From an uncultured Aliiroseovarius sp. (GTDB lineage Bacteria > Pseudomonadota > Alphaproteobacteria > Rhodobacterales > Rhodobacteraceae), in NCBI RefSeq assembly GCF_947497285.1, contig NZ_CANMFT010000010.1, forward strand, positions 1-64,000: a stretch of 64,000 nt of DNA, in the 5' to 3' direction. Positions 29,270-38,159 of the stretch are shown one piece after another (positions within the stretch are counted from its first letter, which is position 1; every line of letters starts with the position of its first letter). Below the pieces are notes generated by a model. It saw only the letters and a list, made by a program, of their open reading frames with translations. It did no database searches and was not told the DNA's origin. Both the position numbers and the translations under genes were made by a program.

Positions 29270-29521
29270 ATGGCCGTTCTTTTGGACATCCGCAACTATG
29301 TGAAAACACATGGGCATGCCAGCCTTCTGGATCTGTCGCACAGGTTTCATATGCAACCCGAAGCCATTCGCGGCATGTTGGACCATTGGCAGCGCAAGGG
29401 CGTGATCCGACGGGTCGATGTGGCCGACAATTGCGGCGGCTGTGCGATCAAGGTCGGCTGCGGCAGTTGTTCGTCGAACGCTGCGTTTGAAACCTATGAG
29501 TGGGTGGCAGGCCGCGCCTAG
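29270..29521 (+). CDS. feoC: FeoC-type winged-helix protein with four-cysteine cluster motif
   Basis: This is an 83-residue protein starting at the ATG at 29270, one base after the feoB stop. Residues 1-50 form a winged-helix fold (IRNYVKTHGHASLLDLSHRF). Four cysteines follow at 55, 58, 64 and 67 (CGGC...CGSC), matching the FeoC Fe-S-binding region. FeoC modulates FeoB stability or activity and may sense oxygen or iron. Its stop codon overlaps the stop of the convergent ubiX gene. Confidence 0.85.
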   Translation: MAVLLDIRNYVKTHGHASLLDLSHRFHMQPEAIRGMLDHWQRKGVIRRVDVADNCGGCAIKVGCGSCSSNAAFETYEWVAGRA

Positions 29522-30078
29522 CCTTTCCAGTCCAACGCAATCGGTGGCGCAATCCGCAATAGGTCCACCGCCCGCGCGGCGATCTGATCGACCACCTGTT
29601 CCACGCTGTCTGGCAGCATGTAAAACGCAGGCACCGGTGGCAGGATGATCGCCCCCATCTCTGTGGCCTGTGTCATGTTGCGCAGATGGGCGAGGGTCAG
29701 CGGGGCTTCGCGGGTCATCAGGACCAGAGGGCGGCGTTCTTTCAATTGAACACTGGCGGCGCGGGTCAGAAGGTTGTCGTCCAGCCCGTTTGCAATCGCC
29801 GCCAAGCTGCGCATGGAACAGGGCGCGACGATCATCCCATCCACGGGGGCGGAGCCTGACGCGATGGACGCGCCGATATTGCCGCGTTCGTGAAACCGGG
29901 TGGCCGTGGCGGTGATCTGGTCGAATGCATCCGCGCCGCATTCCTCAAGCAACGTGCGTTCGGCGGCGGCGCTGATGACAAGGTCAATCTCGGCCCCGAC
30001 CGCCGCAAGATGCCGCGCGGTGGCAAGGCCAAGGGCAGCCCCTGATGCGCCTGCAATGCCAAGGACGACGCGGGTCAT
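29518..30078 (-). CDS. ubiX: UbiX flavin prenyltransferase
   Basis: This is a 186-residue flavoprotein. The FMN-binding start GIAGASGAALGLATARHL (residues ~7-24) is typical of UbiX, as are APCSMRSLAAIANGLDDNLL near 86 and ERRPLVLMTREAPLTLAHLRNM near 114. It makes prenylated FMN for UbiD. It overlaps ubiD by four bases in the same direction (ubiD first), so the decarboxylase and its cofactor maker are co-translated. It converges with feoC. Confidence 0.94.
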   Translation of the reverse strand: MTRVVLGIAGASGAALGLATARHLAAVGAEIDLVISAAAERTLLEECGADAFDQITATATRFHERGNIGASIASGSAPVDGMIVAPCSMRSLAAIANGLDDNLLTRAASVQLKERRPLVLMTREAPLTLAHLRNMTQATEMGAIILPPVPAFYMLPDSVEQVVDQIAARAVDLLRIAPPIALDWKG

Positions 30079-31589
30079 TGGGACAGCTCCGGCAAATGTC
30101 GCGCCAACAGGTCAGCGGCGAAGGCCGCGTCTTTCGGGTTGGTGTGCATGACGTCCCCCCATTCGCGACTGGTTTCCGCGCCGATCTTGTTGGTGGCGTC
30201 AATGCCGATTTTCCCGGCCAAACCAGGTTCGGGTGACGCGAAATCAAGGTAATCCATCGGCGTCTTCTCCAGAATTGTCACATCGCGCGACGGGTCCATC
30301 CGCGTGGCGAGCGCCCATGCGATGTCATCCCAATTGCGCGGGTCGATGTCATCATCCACCACGACGATCATCTTGGTATAGCTGAATTGCGGCAACATCC
30401 CCCACAGCGCCATCATCACCCGGCGCGCCTGCCCCGGATAGCGTTTGTCGATACTGATCACCGCCATGCGATAGGACGCGGCGGCGGGGGGCAGCCAAAG
30501 ATCGCGGATTTCCGGGATCTGCGCGCGGATCAGGGGCAGGGCGAGGCGGTTGAACACCTCGCCAATGATGGCGGGTTCATCGGGTGGACGGCCCGTATAG
30601 GTGGACAGGTAAATCGGATCTTTGCGGTGGGTCAGGGCGCTGACCTGCATCACCGGAAAGGGGTCGACTTGGTTGTAGTATCCGGTGTGATCGCCGAAGG
30701 GACCTTCGGGCGCGGTTTGGGTGGGATGGACCCAGCCCTCGATAATCATCTCGGCATCCGCTGGCACCATCAGGGGGACAGTCTTGGCGGGCACAAGGCG
30801 GGGACGCGCGCCGGAAAAGACGCCCGCGAAGCCAAGTTCCGAGACTGTTTCAGGCAAGGGGAGGGCTGCGGAGAGAAGCGTGGCCGGGTCGGCCCCCAAG
30901 GCGATTGCCACGGGCATCGGTTCACCTTGCGCGGCCCACGTCCGATGATGCGCCGCGCCGCCACGATGGGCCAGCCAACGCATGATGATGCGGTTGCGGT
31001 CAATCACCTGTGCGCGGTAAACGCCTGCGTTGTAACGGTTCACGTCGCCCGCGTCGCTGTCAAAGGGGCGGGTTAGCACCACGGGCCATGTGATCAGCGG
31101 CCCCGCGTCGCCCGGCCAATGGGTCTGGATCGGCAGCGTTGACAGGTCCGGGTCCGTGTGAACCTCGGCCTGCACGGGCGCGCGGCGCATGATCTTGGGT
31201 CGCGTGGCAAGGGCGGCTTTCAGCATGGGCCAGCGCGACAGCGCATCGCGCATTCCGTCGGGCGGCGTGGGCGCGCGCAAGGCGGCCAGAAACGCACCCA
31301 GATCGTCCAGCTTGTCGGGCGCGATGCCAAGGCCAGCGGCGACGCGTTCGGGCGTTCCAAACAGGTTCACCACGACCGGCACATCGGACACGCCGCCCCC
31401 ATCCAGCACGGGTTTGTCAAAACGCAGAACCGGCCCGCCACGTTCCAACACCGCGCGGTGCACGGCGGTCATCTGATGGCGCACCGACACGGGGTCAGGC
31501 ACGGCGGTCAGATCGCCGCGCGAAGCTGCCCAGTCGAGATAAGCGCGCAGCGTGGGGAAGGGGGGCAGGGTGCGGATGGTCGGCTCCAT
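30075..31589 (-). CDS. ubiD: UbiD-family 3-polyprenyl-4-hydroxybenzoate decarboxylase
   Basis: This is a 504-residue prenyl-FMN-dependent decarboxylase of normal UbiD length. Landmarks are NRYNAGVYRAQVIDRNRIIM near 185-205 (metal/prFMN region), the E-x-x-x-R-like segment APEGPFGDHTGYYNQVDPFP near 290 containing the catalytic Glu region, and KMIVVVDDDIDPRNWDDIAWA near 415. The probable role is decarboxylation in ubiquinone synthesis. The shared promoter region with the ubiTUV operon argues for an anaerobic ubiquinone role over a catabolic one. Confidence 0.9.
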   Translation of the reverse strand: MEPTIRTLPPFPTLRAYLDWAASRGDLTAVPDPVSVRHQMTAVHRAVLERGGPVLRFDKPVLDGGGVSDVPVVVNLFGTPERVAAGLGIAPDKLDDLGAFLAALRAPTPPDGMRDALSRWPMLKAALATRPKIMRRAPVQAEVHTDPDLSTLPIQTHWPGDAGPLITWPVVLTRPFDSDAGDVNRYNAGVYRAQVIDRNRIIMRWLAHRGGAAHHRTWAAQGEPMPVAIALGADPATLLSAALPLPETVSELGFAGVFSGARPRLVPAKTVPLMVPADAEMIIEGWVHPTQTAPEGPFGDHTGYYNQVDPFPVMQVSALTHRKDPIYLSTYTGRPPDEPAIIGEVFNRLALPLIRAQIPEIRDLWLPPAAASYRMAVISIDKRYPGQARRVMMALWGMLPQFSYTKMIVVVDDDIDPRNWDDIAWALATRMDPSRDVTILEKTPMDYLDFASPEPGLAGKIGIDATNKIGAETSREWGDVMHTNPKDAAFAADLLARHLPELSQ

Positions 31590-31632
31590 ATTGCAGATCG
31601 TTCACCGCTATCACCGGGCTGTGATGCGGCAA

Positions 31633-31646
31633 TTGACCAAGGTCAA
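31633..31646. promoter_or_regulatory. Perfect FNR/NnrR palindrome between ubiD and ubiT
   Basis: TTGAC-CAAG-GTCAA has perfectly symmetrical half-sites. It lies 44 bases from the ubiD start and 72 bases from the ubiT start. It is the only strong operator in the 128-base divergent gap, so it could control both directions. Confidence 0.78.
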
Positions 31647-31717
31647 GTTACCGCGCGCCCAGATTGATATGAAAGTCCGGTGTAAACACCCGTTTGCCCG
31701 CATTGAAGAGGTGCGCC

Positions 31718-32260
31718 ATGCAGGACCATGCCGTCCAACTGCCTGTTTTTCCACGCCTTCCCGCCTTTGCCCTGCGCGGGCTGCCTCTGACCCCGATCTC
31801 GTTGGCGCTCGGCGCGTTTGCGAGGAGGATGGCGACGCGGCATCCGTCAATGTTCAAGCGGTTGGGCGACTATAGCAATACGCGCTTCGTGCTGGACCCG
31901 ACCGACCTGCCGGTGACACTGCTTCTGGAGCCGCGCGCGGGTCATCCCCGCCTGCGGCTGTCGCGCAAACCCATGCAGGGGGATGCGCGGATCGCCGGGC
32001 CTCTCTCCGGGCTTCTGGGCATGGTGCACGGGGTTTACGATGGCGATGCGCTGTTTTTCTCGCGCGATCTGGTGATCGAAGGCGATACCGCCGCCGTTCT
32101 GGCCCTGCGCAACGCGATTGACGACGCCGAACTTGATCTGGCCGCCGAGGCCGAAGCGATGTCCGGCCCCTTCGCCCCTCAGGTCAAGCGCCTGATTGGG
32201 CTTGCTGAAACCAAAACCGGCGTGGCCCTGTCGCGCCACGAGGAGGACCCCCTGTGGTAA
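31718..32260 (+). CDS. ubiT: UbiT, SCP2-domain protein for O2-independent ubiquinone synthesis
   Basis: This is a 180-residue protein with an SCP2 sterol-carrier-like lipid-binding domain (residues ~45-150; sequence DYSNTRFVLDPTDLPVTLLLEP and GLLGMVHGVYDGDALFFSRDLVIEGDTAAVL). UbiT binds isoprenoid quinone intermediates and is required for anaerobic ubiquinone synthesis in E. coli. The ATG at 31718 is chosen over an upstream ATG at 31694. It is followed directly by ubiU (stop and start share a base). Confidence 0.9.
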   Translation: MQDHAVQLPVFPRLPAFALRGLPLTPISLALGAFARRMATRHPSMFKRLGDYSNTRFVLDPTDLPVTLLLEPRAGHPRLRLSRKPMQGDARIAGPLSGLLGMVHGVYDGDALFFSRDLVIEGDTAAVLALRNAIDDAELDLAAEAEAMSGPFAPQVKRLIGLAETKTGVALSRHEEDPLW

Positions 32261-33237
32261 TGGAAATCGTTTGCCCCGCCGGCACGCCCGCATCCCTGCG
32301 CGCGGCTGTGAAAGCGGGGGCGCACACCGTCTATTGCGGGTTTGCCGATGAAACCAACGCGCGCAACTTTCCCGGCCTGAACTTCGACCGGGACGAAATG
32401 CGCGAAGGCGTGAAATTTGCCCATGACCACGGCGCGAAAGTGCTGGTGGCGATCAACACATACCCCCGCGCGGGGGCCGAGGCGATCTGGCACCGCGCTG
32501 TGGCGGACGCGGAAAAATGCGGCGTCGATGCGGTGATTCTGGCCGATCTGGGCTTGCTGGCCTACGCGGCCAAGCACCATCCCGGCCTGCGTCGGCACCT
32601 GTCGGTGCAAGCCGCCGCCGCCAATGCCGATATGCTGAATTTCTATGCCAGCGAGTTTGGCGTGAAGCGCGTCGTGCTGCCGCGCGTTCTGTCCGTGCCC
32701 GAAATTGCCGCGATCAACGCCGAAACCGAGGTCGAGACCGAGGTGTTTGTGTTCGGCGGTCTGTGCGTGATGGCGGAAGGGCGCTGTTCGCTGTCATCCT
32801 ATGCCACCGGGTTGTCGCCCAACATGAACGGCGTGTGCTCGCCCGCGAGCCATGTGGAATACCACGACGATCACGGCGCGCTGTCGGCCAAGCTGGGCGG
32901 GTTCACCATCCACAAGGTCGGCGCGGATGAACCCGCACCTTACCCCACGCTGTGCAAGGGGTGCTTTAGCGCAGGCGACGCGACCGGGCATCTGTTCGAA
33001 GATCCGGTCAGTTTGAATGCTGAGAAACTGATCCCGCAACTGGCCAAGGCGGGTGTGACGGCGCTGAAGATTGAGGGGCGGCAACGCTCGCGGTCCTATG
33101 TCGCGCAGGTGGTGCGCAACTTCCGCGCCGCCGTTGAAGCCCAAGCCGCCGGGCGTCCGATGCCCGAGGGGATGTTGGCGCAACTGACCGAAGGGCAGGC
33201 CGCAACTGCCGGAGCCTATAAGAAGACTTGGAGATAA
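32260..33237 (+). CDS. ubiU: UbiU, peptidase U32-family O2-independent hydroxylase subunit
   Basis: This is a 325-residue U32-family protein. MEIVCPAGTPASLRAAVKAG at the start aligns with the E. coli UbiU N-terminus. Four clustered cysteines for a [4Fe-4S] centre are visible in GLCVMAEGRCSLS, NGVCSPAS and TLCKGC. UbiU-UbiV uses prephenate as oxygen donor for anaerobic hydroxylation of ubiquinone precursors (established for E. coli). The ATG at 32260 matches homologues. A GTG at 32254 has better spacing from AGGAGG at 32241-32246 and may be the real start. Confidence 0.92.
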   Translation: MEIVCPAGTPASLRAAVKAGAHTVYCGFADETNARNFPGLNFDRDEMREGVKFAHDHGAKVLVAINTYPRAGAEAIWHRAVADAEKCGVDAVILADLGLLAYAAKHHPGLRRHLSVQAAAANADMLNFYASEFGVKRVVLPRVLSVPEIAAINAETEVETEVFVFGGLCVMAEGRCSLSSYATGLSPNMNGVCSPASHVEYHDDHGALSAKLGGFTIHKVGADEPAPYPTLCKGCFSAGDATGHLFEDPVSLNAEKLIPQLAKAGVTALKIEGRQRSRSYVAQVVRNFRAAVEAQAAGRPMPEGMLAQLTEGQAATAGAYKKTWR

Positions 33238-33240
33238 CCC

Positions 33241-34152
33241 ATGCAGCTGACCGTCGGACCCAACCAATTCTTCTGGAAAGCAGACGCGTGGAGCGATTTT
33301 TACGACCAGATGGCCACCGCCCCCGTCGAGCGTGTCGTGCTGGGCGAGCTTGTCTGCTCGAAACGTCTGCCGTTTTACCAAGACCGCATTCCAGGGGCGA
33401 TTGAAACGCTGCTGGAGGCGGGGAAAGAGGTTGCCGTGACCTCGCTTGCCCTCGTGACGTTGAAACGCGAACGCAAGCTGACTGCCGAGCTGGCCGATGC
33501 AGGTGTCGAGGTCGAGGTGAACGACCTGACCACGCTGGCCTATCTGCCCAAGGACGCGCCGTTTTCGGTGGGGCCTTTGGTCAACGTTTATAACGAAGGC
33601 ACGCTGGCATGGCTCGCTGATCGTGGGGCCACGCGCATTTGCCTGCCGCCTGAATTGCCGTTGGCATCTGTCACGGCACTGGCCGCTGAGGGTGCGGCGC
33701 GCGGTGTGGCGATTGAGGTCTGGGGGCACGGGCGTTTGCCGCTCGCGATCTCGGGCCGGTGTTATCATGCGCGGCTGCACAAGCGGACCAAGGACAATTG
33801 CCAGTTTGCCTGCGAAGATGACCCCGATGGGCTGTCTGTGCGCACGTTGGAAGATCAGCCGTTTTTGGCAATGAACGGCGTTCAAACCCTGTCGGACAGT
33901 TGCGCCAGCATGGCCAACCAGTTGGAAGTGCTGGAAAAAGCGGGCGTGACCGCCCTGCGTCTATCACCCCAAACCGGCGATTTTGCGCGCGTTTGTCAGG
34001 CGTGGCGCGACCGGATTGACGGAACGCTGGACGCCGCTGCATTGTCGGCTGAATTGGAAACCCTGTCAGGCGGAATGCGCCTTTCGGACGGGTTTTTGAC
34101 CGGCGCACGCGGTGCGGACTGGTCGCGCGCCAAAGAAGGAGAGCCTGCATGA
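33241..34152 (+). CDS. ubiV: UbiV, peptidase U32-family O2-independent hydroxylase subunit
   Basis: This is a 303-residue partner of UbiU. MQLTVGPNQFFWKADAWSDF and VVLGELVCSKRLPF near residue 35 are typical UbiV. The Fe-S cysteines are in VCSKR, GRCYHARLHKR and DNCQFACEDD. It starts three bases after ubiU and overlaps the following DUF2478 gene by four bases. It acts with UbiU and UbiT. Confidence 0.93.
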   Translation: MQLTVGPNQFFWKADAWSDFYDQMATAPVERVVLGELVCSKRLPFYQDRIPGAIETLLEAGKEVAVTSLALVTLKRERKLTAELADAGVEVEVNDLTTLAYLPKDAPFSVGPLVNVYNEGTLAWLADRGATRICLPPELPLASVTALAAEGAARGVAIEVWGHGRLPLAISGRCYHARLHKRTKDNCQFACEDDPDGLSVRTLEDQPFLAMNGVQTLSDSCASMANQLEVLEKAGVTALRLSPQTGDFARVCQAWRDRIDGTLDAAALSAELETLSGGMRLSDGFLTGARGADWSRAKEGEPA

Positions 34153-34652
34153 GGATCGCTTGCATCACCGCAGATGGGCGGGGCGAAACCGACCGCCTGA
34201 TTTCCGAGGCCGCCGCCACCCTTGAGGCCGAGGGCTTCGTGCTGAACGGCATCGTCAAGGTTTTGCAGGACATGCCCGAAGGCTCGCACCATTGCGACAT
34301 GGACGTGCGTGTTCTGGCGGACAATCGCACCATCCGCATCACCCAATCGCTGGGCGAAGGGTCGGATGGGTGCCGTCTGAACCCCGAAGCGATTGCCGAA
34401 GCCGTGGCCGCCGTGGATCAGGCCAGTAGCCTGGCCGCGGATGCCTTCATCCTGAACAAGTTTGGCCCGGAAGAGGCCGAAGGCCGCGGCTTTCGCACCG
34501 CCATCGCCGATGCGCTTGAAAAAGACATCCCGGTTTTGGTGGGCCTAAGCGCGGGCGAGGGCAGCCGCAAAGGTTTTGCCGAATTTGTTGGCGATATGGC
34601 CGAAACTCTGCCTGCCAATCCCGACGCAATCCTGACATGGGTGCGCGGCTAG
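34149..34652 (+). CDS. DUF2478-type protein, last gene of the ubiTUV operon
   Basis: This is a 167-residue cytoplasmic protein. The N-terminus MRIACITADGRGETDRLISE resembles the start of a nucleotide-binding fold, and residues ~110-145 (FGPEEAEGRGFRTAIADALEKDIPVLVGLS) match the DUF2478 family, related to NTPase THEP1-like proteins and often found beside molybdenum transport genes. CDMDVRVLADNRTIRITQSLG lies mid-protein. It overlaps ubiV (ATGA), so it is co-translated with the anaerobic ubiquinone genes. It converges with cbiX with a three-base gap. Function is unknown. Confidence 0.75.
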   Translation: MRIACITADGRGETDRLISEAAATLEAEGFVLNGIVKVLQDMPEGSHHCDMDVRVLADNRTIRITQSLGEGSDGCRLNPEAIAEAVAAVDQASSLAADAFILNKFGPEEAEGRGFRTAIADALEKDIPVLVGLSAGEGSRKGFAEFVGDMAETLPANPDAILTWVRG

Positions 34653-34655
34653 GCG

Positions 34656-35375
34656 TTAGGCCGACGCCGCCTGCTGTGCGGCGCTTCCTTCGGCCAGTTT
34701 CGCCTTGATGGCGCGGGCGACCATCGCATCGACGCCGGGCAATTGGCTGATGACTGGCAAAACGCGGCCTTTGAAGGCGCACTCACCCAGTTCCTCGTGC
34801 ACGTCTTCGCGCACGTGGTCGCCCTCCATCGCGAAGAAGGGCAGGCACAGGACATTGTCCGGCAAGCCTTTTGCGACCTCGGGAATGGTGGGGGATTGCT
34901 CTAGAAACCCGACCGTTATGTTCGCGCCGCCAAGCGCGGTGGCCAGAGCTTTGGCGAAATCATCCGTCGCGCGTTCAGGCGCAGGGCGCCCGCTGCCCGA
35001 CCCATGCGCGACCAGCAGCAGCGGATCGCCATCGGCCCAGCCTTCGGCCCGCAGGCCAGCGGCAGCCAGATCCGGCAGGTCCGGGTCCATGCCAAATGGC
35101 GTCATCACCGCAAAAGGCGCGTCGCCCACACGCCCCGCAAGACAGGTGCGCACGAACCAGCCATCGGACATGAACAGCGGATAAATCACCGCACCGGGGG
35201 CCATGCGTTCAAGCTGTGCGTCAAGGCTGCCGGGTTTGGCCAGCGTGGCCGATCCCAGCCGCAAGTCTGGCACATGGGCCTGCACCTGCGCGACATAAGC
35301 GGCCAACGCGGCTTCGGCCGGATCGGGCGACGAGGGTTGGCCGTGCGAGACGATCAGGGCGTCGATATGGTCCAA
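34656..35375 (-). CDS. cbiX: CbiX/SirB-like class II chelatase
   Basis: This is a 239-residue protein with two chelatase-like halves. DALIVSHGQPSSPDP at residues 5-19 and LLLVAHGSGSGRPAPERA near 120 each carry the His-Gly of class II chelatases. A TTG start at 35375 is supported by AAAGGAG seven bases upstream. It is the last gene of the nir haem d1 operon. CbiX/SirB enzymes insert Co or Fe into sirohydrochlorin, so here it may make sirohaem, the haem d1 precursor. The need for a ferrochelatase in the pathway is known; this assignment is inferred. Confidence 0.78.
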   Translation of the reverse strand: MDHIDALIVSHGQPSSPDPAEAALAAYVAQVQAHVPDLRLGSATLAKPGSLDAQLERMAPGAVIYPLFMSDGWFVRTCLAGRVGDAPFAVMTPFGMDPDLPDLAAAGLRAEGWADGDPLLLVAHGSGSGRPAPERATDDFAKALATALGGANITVGFLEQSPTIPEVAKGLPDNVLCLPFFAMEGDHVREDVHEELGECAFKGRVLPVISQLPGVDAMVARAIKAKLAEGSAAQQAASA

Positions 35376-35406
35376 TGGCTGGCTCCTTTTGCAAGCTGGC
35401 GCGGGG

Positions 35407-36969
35407 TTAGTGGCTGGTGCCTTCTTCGAAGGTGATCTTGTTCCAGACGTTATACTTGCCCGACGGTTTGCGCATCGGCAAGCGCTTCACAATCTCGAGG
35501 GTCTTCGCGTCATAGACCAACACCTCGCCCTCATCTTCCCAGACCGACACCAGCGCGTGGCTGCCGTCCTTGGTAAACTCGACATGGGCGACGGTCGCGC
35601 CCGGCACGGGTTGCAAGGTCTTCACGATCTCAAGCGTTTCTTTGTCGATGATGTGCATCTTGTCCTTGTTCGGACCAAAGAAAACATCGGCCCAGACATA
35701 GGGCGAGTTTTTGTGGCTGCGCATGAAGAAACCGGGGCCTTCGGTGGTGATCCGCTTGACCGTTTTCCAACTGTTCATGTCGATCACCGACACCACACCT
35801 TCTTTCAGGTGCGGGGTGGCCATGACCTTTGTATCGTTCCAATCCCACGTGATGCCCGACCCAAGGTGCGGCATGCCTGGCAAGTCCAGATCGGCCACTT
35901 TCATGCCGATCACCAGGTCGATGACCAACCCATCCTCGCCTTTGCGCGACGCGCCCATGATGTGCTCGTATTTCTGATCGAAGAAGAAATCGTCCAGATA
36001 GTCGGGCGTGGTGATCTTGCGGATCGGGAAGGGCGTGTCCTGCTTGGTCGGGCCTTCAATGCGCCAATCATGGGTGAACCCGGCGGCATAAATGCCCATG
36101 TCGGGGTTCTTGCTGTAAGAGACCTCCCAGATTTCCGGCACGTCCTTCAGCGCGAGAACGAAGCTGTCGCGCGGGGGGGCCTGATAGACGGCAGAGACCC
36201 GGCTGGGTGTGCCGTCTTTCCCCTCGACCTGATGCACTTCTGCGACTGACAGGTCATCAGTGGACAGGATGGTCAGCGTGTTCGGCAGGTAGTTCGCGAC
36301 CGCCAGCCATTTGCCGTCGCCCGACATGGCGATGTTGCGGCTGTTCAGACCGGCGCGCACGCGGCCCACTTGTTTCAACGCGTAGATGTCATATTTCTGC
36401 ACCCAGCCGTCGCGCGACATGATGAAGACGAACTTGCCGTCAGGGGTAAATTTCGGGCCGCCATGGACGGCGAAGGGGGTTTCGAATCGATCCAGCACCT
36501 CGAACGTATCACCATCAAGAACGGACACGTGGTGATCGCCGGTTTCCACCGCCAGCGTGATGTTCATCGGGTCGGACGGCCAGACGGGCGCGTCAACGGG
36601 CGCATAGTCTTCGTCCATCACGCGGCTGGCCATGATCTCAGGCTCATTCCATGGGGGAATGACATCCAGCGGGGTTTTCAGATAGTCGGCCAGCGCGGCA
36701 ATCTGCTCTTCCGACAGCTCTTCGGAATAGGCGGGCATCTGCGTCGTGACGCGGCCATCGCGGATGACCTCGGCGATCTTCGGGCCGCGCATCCGGGCCA
36801 GCGTTTCAGGAATCAAGGCCGGGCCTTGCGCGCCAAGACGGTTCTCGGCGTGGCATTCGGCGCAGTGTTCCTGATAGTCCGCCTCTGGGTCGGCATTTGC
36901 TGCAAAGGGCAGGGCGGTCAGGGCTGCGGTCAGCGCGAGGGCTTTAGAAAAACTGGTGTTTCGGGTCAT
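35407..36969 (-). CDS. nirN: NirN, cytochrome cd1-like dihydro-haem d1 dehydrogenase
   Basis: This is a 520-residue periplasmic protein. A signal peptide (residues 1-26) leads to a cytochrome c domain with CAECH near residue 34, and then an eight-bladed d1-type propeller similar to NirS. NirN carries out the last oxidation of haem d1 synthesis and can pass the cofactor to NirS. The start at 36969 overlaps the nirJ end by 26 bases, giving a proper signal peptide. A longer frame start has no such leader. Confidence 0.9.
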   Translation of the reverse strand: MTRNTSFSKALALTAALTALPFAANADPEADYQEHCAECHAENRLGAQGPALIPETLARMRGPKIAEVIRDGRVTTQMPAYSEELSEEQIAALADYLKTPLDVIPPWNEPEIMASRVMDEDYAPVDAPVWPSDPMNITLAVETGDHHVSVLDGDTFEVLDRFETPFAVHGGPKFTPDGKFVFIMSRDGWVQKYDIYALKQVGRVRAGLNSRNIAMSGDGKWLAVANYLPNTLTILSTDDLSVAEVHQVEGKDGTPSRVSAVYQAPPRDSFVLALKDVPEIWEVSYSKNPDMGIYAAGFTHDWRIEGPTKQDTPFPIRKITTPDYLDDFFFDQKYEHIMGASRKGEDGLVIDLVIGMKVADLDLPGMPHLGSGITWDWNDTKVMATPHLKEGVVSVIDMNSWKTVKRITTEGPGFFMRSHKNSPYVWADVFFGPNKDKMHIIDKETLEIVKTLQPVPGATVAHVEFTKDGSHALVSVWEDEGEVLVYDAKTLEIVKRLPMRKPSGKYNVWNKITFEEGTSH

Positions 36970-38158
36970 TGCTTTTGCCTCGGAAGGGGGTGACTTCAAG
37001 CCGGTCGGCATCGGTCACGCCAATTTCGTCATTCGTCAGATAGCAGGCCGGATCTTCGGCCCACGGATCGCCCGTCACCTGCAGTGCGCGGATGCGGGTG
37101 TTGCCACCGCAGACATCCTTGATCGCGCAGGCGCCGCAGCGGCCTTTCAAGGGGCGCGGGCGGGTGCGCAGGGTGGCGAGCATTTGGTCATCACTGGTCC
37201 ACAGTTCGGAAAACGGCGTGTCTTTCACATTGCCGACGGTGTAGTCGGACCAATAGGTGTCGGGGTGGACCTTGCCCAGAAAGTCGATATTGGCGACGCC
37301 CATGCCGGAGGAGTTGCCACCCCACGCCACAAGATGTTCGCGCAGATGGGCGACTTTCTCGGCGTCAAACTTCTCGGCCGCCCATTGCAGGAAATAGCCC
37401 GCATCGGCGTCATTGTTGCCGGTGACAATGTCCAACTGCCGCCCGCCCGAGGCGCTTTCCCACGCCCGGTCGATCAGCAGATCCATGCCCTTGCGGGTCA
37501 TCAGGTGGTGGGCATCCTCGCCCCGGTTTTTGTCGCCGCGCCCGGCATAGACAAGGTGGGACAGGTAGAATTTGTCGACCCCTTCGTCGTCGCACAGCTT
37601 CAGTAGGTCGGGCAGATGGTGCTGCGTGCCTTCGGTCAGGCAAAAGCGCAGGCCAACGCGCACATCGCGTTTTTTCAGCTCGCGCACACCGCGCACCGCA
37701 TCGTCAAACGCGCCATCCACGCCGCGGAACCAGTCGTTGGTTTCGCCAATCCCGTCGATCGAGATGCCAACATAGTTGAACCCGATCTCGGCCACCTGAT
37801 CGGCGGTCTCGCCGTGGATTTTGGTGCCGTTGGTGGATAGGGCCAGAACGCGGGTCAGTTTGCGGGCTCGTTTGGCCAGCGGGAACAGGTAAGGACTGTC
37901 CAGCGGCTCGCCGCCCGACAGGATGATCGCGGGGACTTTGAATTGACCCAGATCCTCCAACGTGTCCATGGCCTGCGCTTCCGACAGTTCGCCGGGGAAA
38001 TTCACGTCTGCCGACACGGTATAACAGTGGCGGCATTTCAGATTGCAGCGGCGCGTCAGGTTCCAGATCACCACGGGTTTCACCATCCCGTCGCCCCGGC
38101 GTTGGCGCACGGGGGTGGGTTTGGCGAGTTGGTGCATGTATTCGGTCAGGCGGAACAT
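36944..38158 (-). CDS. nirJ: NirJ, radical SAM enzyme of haem d1 synthesis
   Basis: This is a 404-residue protein with the radical-SAM motif CNLKCRHC (Cys 38, 42, 45) after a short N-terminal extension. SGGEPL follows near residue 80. A C-terminal SPASM-like Cys region ([15 protein letters not shown] near 345) binds further Fe-S clusters. NirJ removes the propionate side chains of 12,18-didecarboxysirohaem. It starts one base before the nirH stop in the same operon. Confidence 0.95.
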   Translation of the reverse strand: MFRLTEYMHQLAKPTPVRQRRGDGMVKPVVIWNLTRRCNLKCRHCYTVSADVNFPGELSEAQAMDTLEDLGQFKVPAIILSGGEPLDSPYLFPLAKRARKLTRVLALSTNGTKIHGETADQVAEIGFNYVGISIDGIGETNDWFRGVDGAFDDAVRGVRELKKRDVRVGLRFCLTEGTQHHLPDLLKLCDDEGVDKFYLSHLVYAGRGDKNRGEDAHHLMTRKGMDLLIDRAWESASGGRQLDIVTGNNDADAGYFLQWAAEKFDAEKVAHLREHLVAWGGNSSGMGVANIDFLGKVHPDTYWSDYTVGNVKDTPFSELWTSDDQMLATLRTRPRPLKGRCGACAIKDVCGGNTRIRALQVTGDPWAEDPACYLTNDEIGVTDADRLEVTPFRGKSNDPKHQFF

Positions 38159-38159
38159 A

